A stretch of DNA of 64,000 nucleotides from an uncultured Flavobacterium sp. (lineage in GTDB: Bacteria > Bacteroidota > Bacteroidia > Flavobacteriales > Flavobacteriaceae). The stretch lies in NCBI RefSeq assembly GCF_946479975.1, contig NZ_CAMLIX010000003.1, positions 4,854 to 68,853 on the forward strand, in the 5' to 3' direction. Below the pieces are notes generated by a model. That model was not told the origin of the DNA and searched no databases. It saw only the letters and a program-made list of their open reading frames with translations. How positions within the stretch are numbered: position 1 is the first letter of the stretch; the number at the start of each line of letters is the position of its first letter. A program made the position numbers and the translations under genes. Of this stretch, positions 53,632 through 61,985 are shown piece by piece.

Positions 53632-54363
53632 ATGCCCGAAGGTCCGTCAATAGTAATTTTAAAAGAAGAAGTACAGCAGTTTACCGGAAAGAAAATTATT
53701 TCTGTTTCTGGAAATACTAGTGTTGATATTTCTCGTCTAAAAAATAAGACGATTAATGCTTTTAAAACCTGGGGAAAACATTTTTTAATTTGTTTTGATT
53801 CGTTTACCGTCAAAATTCATCTGCTTTTGTTTGGCACTTATCGAATTAATGAACGGAAGGAGTCGGAGCCAAGACTAAGTTTGGTTTTTGATGACGGAGA
53901 AATTAATTTTTATACCTGTTCAATTAAAATATTAGAAGGCGATATCAACTCGCATTACGATTGGAGTGTAGATGTGATGAATGAAGATTGGAATCCGAAG
54001 AAAGCTCAAAGCAGTTTAGAAAAAATGCCGGATAAAATGATTTGCGATGCTATTCTGGACCAAGATATTTTTTCTGGAGTAGGGAACATTATCAAAAATG
54101 AAGTTTTATACCGCTGTTATATTCACCCGGAATCTCTGGTTGGGAAAATTCCAAAAGATGATCTTAGCCAGATTATTGCCGAATGTTCGACGTACAGTTT
54201 CGAATTTTTATATTGGAAGAAGAAGTTTGAATTGAAAAAACATTGGGAAGCTCATACCAAAAGCACCTGTTTACGATGCAATCTTCCATTTATTAAGATA
54301 AAAACAGGAGAAAAAAAGCGCAGAAGTTTTTTCTGCACCAACTGCCAAGAATTATATATATGA
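53632..54363 (+). CDS. Fpg/Nei-family DNA glycosylase
   Basis: The 243-residue base-excision repair enzyme keeps the catalytic start MPEGP (Pro2 and Glu3), an N-terminal beta-sandwich, the H2TH segment GVGNIIKNEVLYRCYIHPES (about 145-164), and a zinc finger at the end (CLRCNLPF ... FFCTNCQ). It removes oxidised bases and nicks the strand. The sequence is short and divergent, nearer to the Nei-like than the Fpg branch by eye. Its stop overlaps the start of the DUF72 gene by 4 bases (ATGA), so the two are translationally coupled. Confidence 0.92.
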   Translation: MPEGPSIVILKEEVQQFTGKKIISVSGNTSVDISRLKNKTINAFKTWGKHFLICFDSFTVKIHLLLFGTYRINERKESEPRLSLVFDDGEINFYTCSIKILEGDINSHYDWSVDVMNEDWNPKKAQSSLEKMPDKMICDAILDQDIFSGVGNIIKNEVLYRCYIHPESLVGKIPKDDLSQIIAECSTYSFEFLYWKKKFELKKHWEAHTKSTCLRCNLPFIKIKTGEKKRRSFFCTNCQELYI

Positions 54364-55076
54364 AAAATCAAGTATTAATAGGATGTTCCAGCTTTTACAA
54401 CAGTTTCTGGAAAAGTATATTTTATCCCCAAAATCTGCCTTCCAAAAAATGGTTTGACTTTTATTGTCAGCATTTTAATACTTACGAATTCAATGGTAGT
54501 TTTTATAAATTTCCAACGCTTAAAATTCTTCAAAATTGGTACAATAAATCGCCTGAAGCTTTTACCTTTTCGATAAAAGTACCAAAAGAAATTACGCATA
54601 TAAAAAAGCTTCATGAATGTGAAACTCTTCTACATGATTTTTATGAAGTATGTAAAGATGGAATGAAAGACAAATTGGGCGCAATTTTATTTCAATTTCC
54701 GCCTAGTTACACTTTCAGCAGAGAAAAATTAGATACAATAATTGGCATTTTAAATTATGACTTTCAAAATGTGATCGAATTCCGTCACGAAAGCTGGTGG
54801 AATACAGAAGTGTTTACTTCTTTTAAAGAAAACAATATCACATTCTGCAGCGTGAGTCATCCCGATTTGCCACAAACTATATTTAGCGATTTTCCTTTGC
54901 TTTATATTCGGTTTCACGGAGTTCCAAAAATGTTTCATTCTAGTTATTCTACAGCCAAATTAGAAGAGGTCGTAAATAAAATTAGTCCTAAAAAGAAAGG
55001 ATTTGTTTATTTTAATAATACCGCAAGTGAAGCCGGAATATTGAATGCTTTAGAGCTGAAAAGAATGAATAAATAA
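54360..55076 (+). CDS. DUF72 (YecE-like) TIM-barrel protein
   Basis: The 238 residues match the DUF72 family: VLIGCSSFYNSFWKSIFYP, FNTYEFNGSFYKFPTLKILQNWYNKSPEAFTFSIKVPKEITH, GAILFQFPPSYTF, VIEFRHESWWN and FVYFNNTASEAG. Family members are TIM barrels of unknown activity, related to sugar-phosphate isomerases or endonuclease IV-like barrels. Coupling to a DNA glycosylase gene through an ATGA overlap suggests a role in DNA repair here (inference). No terminator hairpin follows directly; a repeat region lies downstream. Confidence 0.9.
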   Translation: MKNQVLIGCSSFYNSFWKSIFYPQNLPSKKWFDFYCQHFNTYEFNGSFYKFPTLKILQNWYNKSPEAFTFSIKVPKEITHIKKLHECETLLHDFYEVCKDGMKDKLGAILFQFPPSYTFSREKLDTIIGILNYDFQNVIEFRHESWWNTEVFTSFKENNITFCSVSHPDLPQTIFSDFPLLYIRFHGVPKMFHSSYSTAKLEEVVNKISPKKKGFVYFNNTASEAGILNALELKRMNK

Positions 55077-55121
55077 TATTTGGGATTGAACCGCAAAAGA
55101 GCGCTGGAAAATTTAAGTTTT

Positions 55122-55298
55122 AGCCACAGATTAAAATGATTATTTGGATTTTTATAATCCCTATTGGATCCTTTAAATCTGTGGCTTACTTTTGTTTTTT
55201 AGGTAAAAAGCAAATAAACAAAGAGACAAAAAAAATAGCCACAGATTAAAGAGATTTCCAGATTTTTAAATCCTTCTAATCCTTTTAATCTGTGGCTA
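55122..55298. repeat. Two hairpins built on the agccacagattaaa word
   Basis: Hairpin A has arms at 55122-55135 and 55172-55186; hairpin B has perfect arms at 55236-55250 and 55284-55298. Both use AGCCACAGATTAAA and its complement. The 335-base gap between the DUF72 and PNPOx genes contains these, an accgcaaaagagcg word, and a small palindrome (agacgcactgcagtgcgtct, 55352-55371). Confidence 0.75.
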
Positions 55299-55411
55299 AA
55301 CTTTTTAATTTTCGTGGAATTTATCTATAATTATACTGATAACGTTGTGTAGACGCACTGCAGTGCGTCTCTACGATATACTTGATTTAACTCTTTGTAT
55401 AAAAATAGAAA

Positions 55412-55912
55412 CTACAATTTCAAGCTTCCTTCAATTCCGTCGTCCATTGTTTTTCCTGTTACAAGAGCAGCAGTCATTTTGGCAATGGCAACCATTTTCC
55501 CGTTTTTATTATTCCAGTAATACCCATCTTCTGGAACAAATTTAATAACACTTAAATTCGGATCGTCTTCTCCACCTGGCATCCAAACTTTTACAATTGG
55601 ACTCCATAATTCTTTAATCGTTTCTCTGTCATACTCAATACTTGCAGTTCCGTGCAGTGTAAGGAATTTATCGTGCGGTTCAGAAAAAAAGATTTCCACC
55701 ATCGGATTTAATGAAATCTCTGCGTTCTGACTGCTGTTTCTGTCTGATAAGAACCAAAGCTGTCCTAAATCATCGATTTTTTGTACAGACATTGGTCTAG
55801 ATTGTAATCTATATTCGTTGTAAGTACAAAACATACAAGTTTTGATATTTTCTGCTAAATCTTTTATTTTGTCTACTGCAAATTCATCTCTAAGGTCTTT
55901 ATGATCTCCCAT
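55412..55912 (-). CDS. General-stress PNPOx-family protein
   Basis: The 166-residue cytoplasmic protein has the split-barrel FMN-binding fold of the pyridoxamine phosphate oxidase-like general stress protein 26 group: IKTCMFCTYNEYRLQSRPMSVQKIDDLGQLWFLSDRNSSQNAEI, EIFFSEPHDKFLTLHGTASIEYD and a terminal GKTMDDGIEGSLKL. It probably binds FMN or F420-like flavins; the reaction is unknown. CTATAACA occurs 58 bases upstream (55970-55978, minus strand), as for other genes of this region. There is no TAnnTTTG element at the usual place. Confidence 0.9.
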   Translation of the reverse strand: MGDHKDLRDEFAVDKIKDLAENIKTCMFCTYNEYRLQSRPMSVQKIDDLGQLWFLSDRNSSQNAEISLNPMVEIFFSEPHDKFLTLHGTASIEYDRETIKELWSPIVKVWMPGGEDDPNLSVIKFVPEDGYYWNNKNGKMVAIAKMTAALVTGKTMDDGIEGSLKL

Positions 55913-56095
55913 GATATTGTGTTTTTAAGTTTGTATATGTTTGAAAAACAAATAGATTGTCTGAAAAATTGTTATAGTAAAGTTGCCAATTTTATATCTT
56001 TTCTTATTATATAATTAAGGACAGAAATTATGAGATTTCAATTTTGGTTTTTGAGTTAGATTGGAAGAATAACCTTAATATCGAATTAAAAGGCG

Positions 56096-56103
56096 TATAT
56101 TTG
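56096..56103 (+). promoter_or_regulatory. -7 box of the response regulator gene
   Basis: TATATTTG matches TAnnTTTG, ending 29 bases before the ATG at 56133. Confidence 0.5.
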
Positions 56104-56132
56104 AAAGAATTAAACTTACAAGCAAAAATACC

Positions 56133-56564
56133 ATGGCAGATTTTACGATATTATACACCGATGACGATGATGATGATTTGAGTATTTTTGCCGATGCGGT
56201 AGAATCTATGCCTCAAAAAATCGAGCTTCAAACTTATACAGGGGGCGACAAATTACTGAAAGCCATTTTTAATCCGCCTGCTACGCCTTATTTAATTTTT
56301 CTAGATTTGAATATGCCGGGCAAAAACGGTTTCGATGTTTTAGAAGAACTTCGTACATCAGATTATCAAAAAGATATTCCAGTAGTTATTTATTCCACTT
56401 CAAGTGAACCCGGAATTATCGAAAAATGCCGAAACCTTGGTGCAAACGGTTTTATTACAAAACCAGTTTTAATTAGCGATATTATCAAATCAATTGAACA
56501 CGCTATACAAATTGATTGGGATAAATTTATCCCAACCAAATCCAATTTTGTATTCAAGTTTTAA
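56133..56564 (+). CDS. Single-domain (CheY/Rcp-type) response regulator
   Basis: The 143 residues consist only of a receiver domain. An unusually acidic pocket (YTDDDDDDLSIF), phosphoacceptor Asp58 (LIFLDLNMPG), Thr/Ser in VVIYSTSS and Lys in GFITKPV are visible. It has no output domain and likely acts by protein contact or in a relay. It ends 2 bases from the stop of the convergent PAS-kinase gene, which is probably its partner. Such Rcp1-like receivers commonly pair with phytochrome or PAS kinases. Confidence 0.92.
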   Translation: MADFTILYTDDDDDDLSIFADAVESMPQKIELQTYTGGDKLLKAIFNPPATPYLIFLDLNMPGKNGFDVLEELRTSDYQKDIPVVIYSTSSEPGIIEKCRNLGANGFITKPVLISDIIKSIEHAIQIDWDKFIPTKSNFVFKF

Positions 56565-56566
56565 TT

Positions 56567-59377
56567 TTAAGATAAGTCTGGAATATAGACATTAAATACC
56601 GAGCCTTTACCTTTTTCACTAGAAACCCTAATGAAACCTTTATGGTTTTCAACGATTTTTTTCACGATCGCCAGACCAATTCCAGTTCCTTTAAATTCGC
56701 TTTCGGTATTTAAACGCTGGAAAACTTCGAAGATTTTGTCTTTATAAGCCAGTTCAAAACCAATTCCGTTATCTGAAACTTTCAGATGATGGTATATTTT
56801 ATCTTTAAATTCAGCTTCTGGAAGATCACTTCCATTCACTTCTGTTACCGAAATTTTTACTTTCGGAGTAACGTCGCTTCGCGTAAATTTCAAAGCATTT
56901 TCTACCAGATTATGCAGTAATTGTCTAAATTGAAACTGAATCAAAGTGGCTTCACCTAAATCATGATATTCTACAATTGCTTTCTTTTCTTCAATTCGAT
57001 CAGAAAAATCACTTAATACTTCTTCAGCAATTTCATCTATCTTAACCACAGTAAAAACGCGATCGGCAGAATTAGCGCGGGAATAGGTTAATAAATCTTG
57101 AATTAAAGTCTGCATTTTTTTTGCCGAAACCTCAATTCTAGACAAATAGGTTTTGGCACTTGCCGAAATATTCTCATCATCTAAATCGGCAAGTCTGCTG
57201 GCAAAAGTTTGTATTTTACGCAAAGGTTCCTGTAAGTCGTGGCTTGAAATATAAGCAAACGACTGCAGTTCGATATTCATACTTACCAAATCTCGATTTT
57301 TAAGTTCCAGTTGTGTGGTACGTTCAATAATTTGCTCTTCCAGCTGATTGGTAAAGTTTTTTTGTTCTTCGATATCTGTACTTGTACCTACCCACATTTG
57401 TATTTTCCCGAATTCATCTATTTGCGCAATCGCACGGCTCAGCTGCCATCGATATTCGCCGTCATTACGCTTAAAACGATGCACAAACAGAAAATCGTGT
57501 CCTGTTTTCACAGATTCCATCCAGAGTTTTACATTCTCTTCACGGTCATCAGGATGTACGACTTGTAACCAGCCATTTTTCTCAATTTCATCTTTAGAAA
57601 AACCGCAGTATTTGTAAAAAGTTTCATTAAAATAATTCAAATTTCCGAGAGAATCGCTAGTCCAAATCAGCTGCGGAATAGAGTCGGCGAGGAGTCTGAA
57701 TTTTTTCTCACTCTTTAGTATTATTTCCTGATTTTCTTTTTCGTCGGTAATATCCATGATTGTACCAATCATTTTTGCAGGATCCTTAAAGTCATCATAA
57801 AATATTTTTCCATGTACTTTTATCCAGCTTATCGTTTCGTCAGACTTCTGGATACGTGCTTCATATTTGTAATTACCCGTTTTCTCGGCTATTTCAAATG
57901 CTTTTACAAGAATATTTTCATCCTCAGGAAGAATACGGCTTCTGATATCTTGGTACGTTACTGTACTATTTTTTTCAAAACCGAAAATATCCAATAAATT
58001 ATCGCTGTAAATTATTTTTTTAGTTTGAAGATTCAAATCCCACATCGCGATTTCTCCAATTTCTGCAGCCAATCTCACTCTTTCTTCAGCGGTTTCGACT
58101 TTTTTTCTAGCCTTAACTTTAGAAGTAACATCGTTAACGGTGATCATTATGCCAGAAGATGTTCCATTTTTTTCAGACAGCGGTGTATATTCGTAATCGA
58201 GATAGAATTTTTTTAGTTTTCCTTTAATGTCGATGTAAGCAATTGCTTCATTTTCGCGAATGGTTTTTCCGTTATCGCGCACTTCATTCAGCAATTCAGG
58301 ATATTTTTGATTGACTAATTCTGGAAAAACCTCCAATAAAGGTTTTCCAATAGCATCTTTTTCCTCTTTCTGCCAAATTTTTTCCACCATGGTTTTATTG
58401 GCCATTTCGATCGTATGATCTTTTCCTCTAAAGATTGCCATTGCAATTGGAGATTCCATTACAATATTTCTAAATGCTTTATCTCTTTCAGTCAATAAAT
58501 GTCTGGTTTTTACTTGTTCTGTTATTTCATAACATACAACGATAACGCCATCAATCGCATCGCTTTCTTCTTTTAAAGGATAGAAAACAAGATTAAAATA
58601 GCCTAATTCTTCTTTATTATAACGATTTAAAGTAACAGCAAATTCATCTGAATAATAGGGAACACCAGTTTCAAAAACCTTTCTTAAAAGCGGATATGCC
58701 GTTTCTTTTGCTTCTGGAAGCGAATCAAAAATAGGTTTGTGTAAAATATCGGTTTCTTGTCTATCTATCATTTGAAGATAAGTATTGTTTGCCATCTCTA
58801 CGACTAAGTCTTCACCTTTTAAAATACAAATTCCGATAGGTAACTTTTTGACTGTATTTCTAAAGCGGCTTTCACTTTCTTCAAGTTTTTTTCGGGTTAG
58901 GACCTGTTCAGTAGTTTCATTGCAGATTACCAAGACACCGGTAGTTTTTCCGTTTTCATCATTTACAGGACTGTAACTAAATGTCCAGTAAACATCTTCT
59001 ATTTCTCCATTTCTGTAAATTGGCAGTAATTGGTCTTCATGCCAGGTTGCTTCTCCTTTGGTCAAAACCTGATCGATCAGCGGTTTAATAAAATGCCAGA
59101 TTTCAGCCCAGCAATCGGCTCCTTTTTCGCCTAACATAAAAGGATGTTTGCCGTCATTGCCAAGGCTTGGACGGTAAGCATCGTTATAAAAACAAATATG
59201 ATCTTCTCCCCAGAATAAAAACATGGGGAATTTAGAATTCAATAAAATACCAAGTGTGGTACGAAGGCTTTGGGGCCAATTTTCTGCTGGTCCAACGGAT
59301 GTTTTGCTCCAATCTTTTGCTCGGGTAAGTCTACCCATTTCTCCTCCATTTGCTAAAAAATCATAAGTAGTGTTCAT
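56567..59377 (-). CDS. Multi-PAS sensor histidine kinase
   Basis: The 936-residue soluble kinase has four to five PAS/PAC units (about 30-160, 165-290, 300-425, 435-555 and 560-680; PAC signatures such as ETTEQVLTRKKLEESE, EITEQVKTRHLLTERD, VNDVTSKVKARKKVE, TDEKENQE and TDIEEQKNF). A HisKA domain follows with His713 (YISSHDLQEPLRK), then HATPase_c (NLVENALKFTRS, VSDNGIGF, GTGIGLAIVKKIV). No membrane span is visible, so it senses a cytoplasmic signal such as redox, light or oxygen. The first PAS resembles those of bacterial light/redox kinases with a WPQSLRTTLGILLNSKFPMFLFWG start. It faces the receiver gene end to end. Confidence 0.92.
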   Translation of the reverse strand: MNTTYDFLANGGEMGRLTRAKDWSKTSVGPAENWPQSLRTTLGILLNSKFPMFLFWGEDHICFYNDAYRPSLGNDGKHPFMLGEKGADCWAEIWHFIKPLIDQVLTKGEATWHEDQLLPIYRNGEIEDVYWTFSYSPVNDENGKTTGVLVICNETTEQVLTRKKLEESESRFRNTVKKLPIGICILKGEDLVVEMANNTYLQMIDRQETDILHKPIFDSLPEAKETAYPLLRKVFETGVPYYSDEFAVTLNRYNKEELGYFNLVFYPLKEESDAIDGVIVVCYEITEQVKTRHLLTERDKAFRNIVMESPIAMAIFRGKDHTIEMANKTMVEKIWQKEEKDAIGKPLLEVFPELVNQKYPELLNEVRDNGKTIRENEAIAYIDIKGKLKKFYLDYEYTPLSEKNGTSSGIMITVNDVTSKVKARKKVETAEERVRLAAEIGEIAMWDLNLQTKKIIYSDNLLDIFGFEKNSTVTYQDIRSRILPEDENILVKAFEIAEKTGNYKYEARIQKSDETISWIKVHGKIFYDDFKDPAKMIGTIMDITDEKENQEIILKSEKKFRLLADSIPQLIWTSDSLGNLNYFNETFYKYCGFSKDEIEKNGWLQVVHPDDREENVKLWMESVKTGHDFLFVHRFKRNDGEYRWQLSRAIAQIDEFGKIQMWVGTSTDIEEQKNFTNQLEEQIIERTTQLELKNRDLVSMNIELQSFAYISSHDLQEPLRKIQTFASRLADLDDENISASAKTYLSRIEVSAKKMQTLIQDLLTYSRANSADRVFTVVKIDEIAEEVLSDFSDRIEEKKAIVEYHDLGEATLIQFQFRQLLHNLVENALKFTRSDVTPKVKISVTEVNGSDLPEAEFKDKIYHHLKVSDNGIGFELAYKDKIFEVFQRLNTESEFKGTGIGLAIVKKIVENHKGFIRVSSEKGKGSVFNVYIPDLS

Positions 59378-59585
59378 TAAATTGGATATATTATGGTCTT
59401 GTACTTATACTAAAGTTCATGTAAAATTGTCTAACTATTGTCTAACGAATGTTAAACACAGCTAAAATTAATAAAAAATAAATTTCATTTTTAAAGGATT
59501 TTTGAATGAGCTAAGATTAAAATCGTTAGAGTTAATTTTATCACGTTTCTATACGGAAATTTGGTAAACAGTTAAAATAAAGAAT

Positions 59586-59927
59586 ATGAAACGAGAAGAT
59601 TCAAAACACGAAATCGATTATATAAAAAAATATCACGAGCAAGGTTATACGGTAACGTATTTGTTTCAAGGCAATAATTTGATTGATGCAGAAACGAAAA
59701 AAGTATATCAGCCAGAAGATATTTTTATTGTAGCACATCATCGTTACGAAGGTATGAGCGACCCAGATGATATGTCTATATTGTATGTAATCGAAACAAA
59801 AGATAACAGAAAAGGAACTCATTTATTAGGATATGGTCCTACAGCGGACTTAGAAGAGGCAGAATTTTTTAAAGATATTCCGAAAGATAATTATTCTAAA
59901 AATGCAGACATTAGTGAACTAACATAA
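59586..59927 (+). CDS. Conserved hypothetical protein, 113 aa
   Basis: A small charged soluble protein starting MKREDSKHEIDYIKKYHEQGYTVTYLFQ. Conserved-looking segments are EDIFIVAHHRYEGMSDPDDMSILYVIETKDNRKGTHLLGYGP and EAEFFKDIP. I recall similar small proteins in Bacteroidota, sometimes labelled phosphoribosylpyrophosphate synthetase, but no PRPP-synthase motif is present here and I do not accept that name. The gene lies upstream of a long repeat spacer and has no clear -7 box. Confidence 0.75.
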   Translation: MKREDSKHEIDYIKKYHEQGYTVTYLFQGNNLIDAETKKVYQPEDIFIVAHHRYEGMSDPDDMSILYVIETKDNRKGTHLLGYGPTADLEEAEFFKDIPKDNYSKNADISELT

Positions 59928-59939
59928 GAATAGAAATAG

Positions 59940-60342
59940 ATTGGTATTTTTATTTTGCTGATGAGCAGTTGTTTCAAATTTATTTGAGGCAGCTGCTTTT
60001 TTTTTGAGGTTCAAAGGGGCAGAAGAACAAAGGTTCAAAGGGCAAGAGAACAGAGGAATAAAGGAGTAAAGGGGCAGAGTAGCAGTGCTATAATTGTAAG
60101 TTTTTGATATTCAATCTAATAAAAAGTCATGCACAAAAACTTTGTCTCTAAGTCACTTTGAACCTTTGTCACTTTGTCACTTTGAACCTTTGCAACTTAA
60201 AATAATGAAATATCTCTCAGAAATTGTATAAAGAATTGAGCAGCAACATAAACGAAATTTGGAGTATAGAAAATGAATAAAACCAACGTTAGTTTTTGTA
60301 CGTAAATAATTACTAACGATTCTATCAAAACAAAATAAGGAT
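59940..60342. repeat. Word-like long hairpin (aaaggttcaaaggg ... tttgaacctttg)
   Basis: The left arm (about 60005-60090; gaggttcaaaggggcagaagaacaaaggttcaaaggg and related words) and the right arm (about 60137-60195; ctttgtctctaagtcactttgaacctttgtcactttgaaccttt) are imperfect complements made of a few repeated words. No gene is present in the 415-base gap; the promoter of the next gene must lie in the last 100 bases. Confidence 0.65.
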
Positions 60343-61158
60343 ATGAAGAAACTTTACATAAATACTGGAGGATTTGACGCTGTTTTTAATAATCTTAAAG
60401 ACAGTTTTGGCGGTGATTTAAAAATTACTGCTAACGAATATAAATTAACTTTCAAATCAAAATGGGCAAACGGAAGCATTTCTGGAGTACGTTTTGAAAA
60501 AGAAATGACATACCTAAATTTTGACCTTACTTTTAACCAAGAAGTAAGTTTGAGTATAGAATCTAATCCTCACACACCAGTATTTTTTGTGTATTGTGAA
60601 AAAGGAAACCTCTTGCACAGTTTTGGTGCAAACGGCGACTTCAAATCCTTAGAGAAAAAGCAGTCTGGTATTATGAGTAACTCCTCATCAATAAACAGCG
60701 TTTTATATTTTGAAAGTCATAAACAAATTAAATTTTCATTGATTGGAATTCCAACAACGGCAGACAATAAAGAAAATGATTTTGTTTCTGATGTAAAAAG
60801 AATATTCACACATGAATCTGGAAATTACATTTATATTGGAGCCGAAAACAATAAAATAGAGCAGAAGTTTCAGGAATTAAATACGATTCCGCAACAAGGA
60901 ACAGTTCGTTATTTGTTGATGAGAAGCATTTTGAGAGAAGTTTTAGAATTAGAAATTGCACAGCACAGTTACAATTACTTGAGCACTTTTGATCCGATTT
61001 TGAATTTTGCTTCTAAACAATTCAATGAAATAAAAAGATTAAATACAGTTGCAGTAATTGCACCGCTTCAATTCATCAAGAGAAGTCTGCAGACACGAAC
61101 TTTAAAGCAAAAATATCAATTAGAATTAGAAACCTACAACCAGAAATTAGCTAGCTAG
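60343..61158 (+). CDS. AraC-sensor-like protein without DNA-binding domain
   Basis: The 271 residues begin MKKLYINTGGFDAVFNNLKDSFGGDLKITANEYKLTFKSKWANGSI and run through a beta-rich, cupin-like sensor with FFVYCEKGNLLHSFGANGDFKSLEKKQSGIMSNSSSINSVLYF and a helical section (LREVLELEIAQHSYNYLSTFDP). This resembles the N-terminal half of a type of flavobacterial AraC regulator, but here the protein ends shortly after QFNEIKRLNT with a Lys/Gln helix where the HTH should begin. Whether it is a real sensor-only protein or a decayed regulator is open. Similarity is recalled, not computed. Confidence 0.7.
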   Translation: MKKLYINTGGFDAVFNNLKDSFGGDLKITANEYKLTFKSKWANGSISGVRFEKEMTYLNFDLTFNQEVSLSIESNPHTPVFFVYCEKGNLLHSFGANGDFKSLEKKQSGIMSNSSSINSVLYFESHKQIKFSLIGIPTTADNKENDFVSDVKRIFTHESGNYIYIGAENNKIEQKFQELNTIPQQGTVRYLLMRSILREVLELEIAQHSYNYLSTFDPILNFASKQFNEIKRLNTVAVIAPLQFIKRSLQTRTLKQKYQLELETYNQKLAS

Positions 61159-61181
61159 AAAGCCTGACATATTCTTCCCAA

Positions 61182-61214
61182 AAAAAAACAGCTTCGATAA
61201 GCTGTTTTTTTTAT
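61182..61214. terminator. Bidirectional terminator
   Basis: A run of A8 then CAGCTT, a CGAT loop, AAGCTG and T8 form one perfect hairpin between two convergent genes. Confidence 0.9.
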
Positions 61215-61222
61215 TTATGAAA

Positions 61223-61483
61223 TTATTCTTTTTCGTAACGAAGGATAAAATAAACCATAATGAGATTTAGAAAAAGCGAAATACCATTCGTAATAATAAT
61301 GGGCCAATCGCTTTTCAAAATGCCATAAACAATCCATATCGCGATTCCGAAAGTAAGTGTACCAAACATTTTAAGCGAAATTTGATGTACTTTTTTAGTT
61401 TTCCAAACTTTCAAAATCTGCGGAATTGTCGAGATCGTAATGCAGAATCCTGCAAAAAGTCCGATGATGTCTATGTAATTCAT
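61223..61483 (-). CDS. SemiSWEET sugar transporter
   Basis: The 86-residue inner-membrane protein has the three-helix PQ-loop repeat: MNYIDIIGLFAGFCITISTIPQILKVWKTKKVHQISLKMF (with the PQ motif at 21-22), FGIAIWIVYGILKSDWPIIITNGISLF, and VYFILRYEKE. SemiSWEETs dimerise to move small sugars such as glucose or sucrose by facilitated diffusion. Length and helix count are right for the family. It lies alone between a convergent neighbour and a repeat region. No transport specificity can be given. Confidence 0.9.
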   Translation of the reverse strand: MNYIDIIGLFAGFCITISTIPQILKVWKTKKVHQISLKMFGTLTFGIAIWIVYGILKSDWPIIITNGISLFLNLIMVYFILRYEKE

Positions 61484-61566
61484 GTTTTTTCTTTTTTTAG
61501 GTTCTGAGTGGCTGAGGTTCTAAGGTTCTAAGGTCTTGATTTATTTTGCTTTACGTCTAATGTTAA

Positions 61567-61802
61567 AACATAGCCCAAGGTTTTAACCTTGGGGACGTGC
61601 AGAATGAAAAATATTGTGTACCCAAGGTTGAAACCTTGGGCTATATTCAAAAATGATGTAATCTTTATCAAAATTTAAAACCTTTATAAAGTTTTTTTTT
61701 TGCGCAATGTTTTGTCATTTCTGAACAAATAATCATACGCGACATTCAATAAAGATCCAAATTTCCAATATTAAAACATAACCCAAGTTTTCAACCTTGG
61801 GG
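61567..61802. repeat. Palindromes of the cccaaggtttcaaccttggg type
   Basis: AGCCCAAGGTTTTAACCTTG occurs at 61572-61594, a second palindrome at 61620-61642, which pairs with the first, and a third at 61780-61802 (ACCCAAGTTTTCAACCTTGG). All three carry a CCTTGGGG or CCTTGGGC edge. They lie in the 502-base gap between the SemiSWEET and SDR genes, which holds no ORF. Confidence 0.8.
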
Positions 61803-61830
61803 ACACAATATATTCCATTCTACACAACGT

Positions 61831-61934
61831 TTTGTCATTCTGAGGAACGAAGAATCACACAAGAAATTCCGTAAAGTATAATTCCAACCTTTGTAGATAT
61901 ACGAGTGTGATTCTTCGTTCCTCAGAATGACAAA
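61831..61934. repeat. Perfect 30-bp inverted repeat of the GAGGAACGAAGAATC family
   Basis: Arms at 61831-61860 and 61905-61934 are exact complements (beginning TTTGTCATTCTGAGGAACGA) with a 44-base spacer. Related, less perfect pairs lie at 39890-39993, 44407-44498 and 44699-44790. It is followed by a pair of ctcttagaatcttag words. Confidence 0.9.
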
Positions 61935-61985
61935 CTACACTTAAACTCTTAGAATCTTAGCACCTCAGAACCTCAGAACTTTTTC

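Noticed and set aside
59586..59927. Annotation as phosphoribosylpyrophosphate synthetase
   Set aside because: The 113-residue protein lacks the PRPP-binding loop and catalytic motifs of that enzyme.
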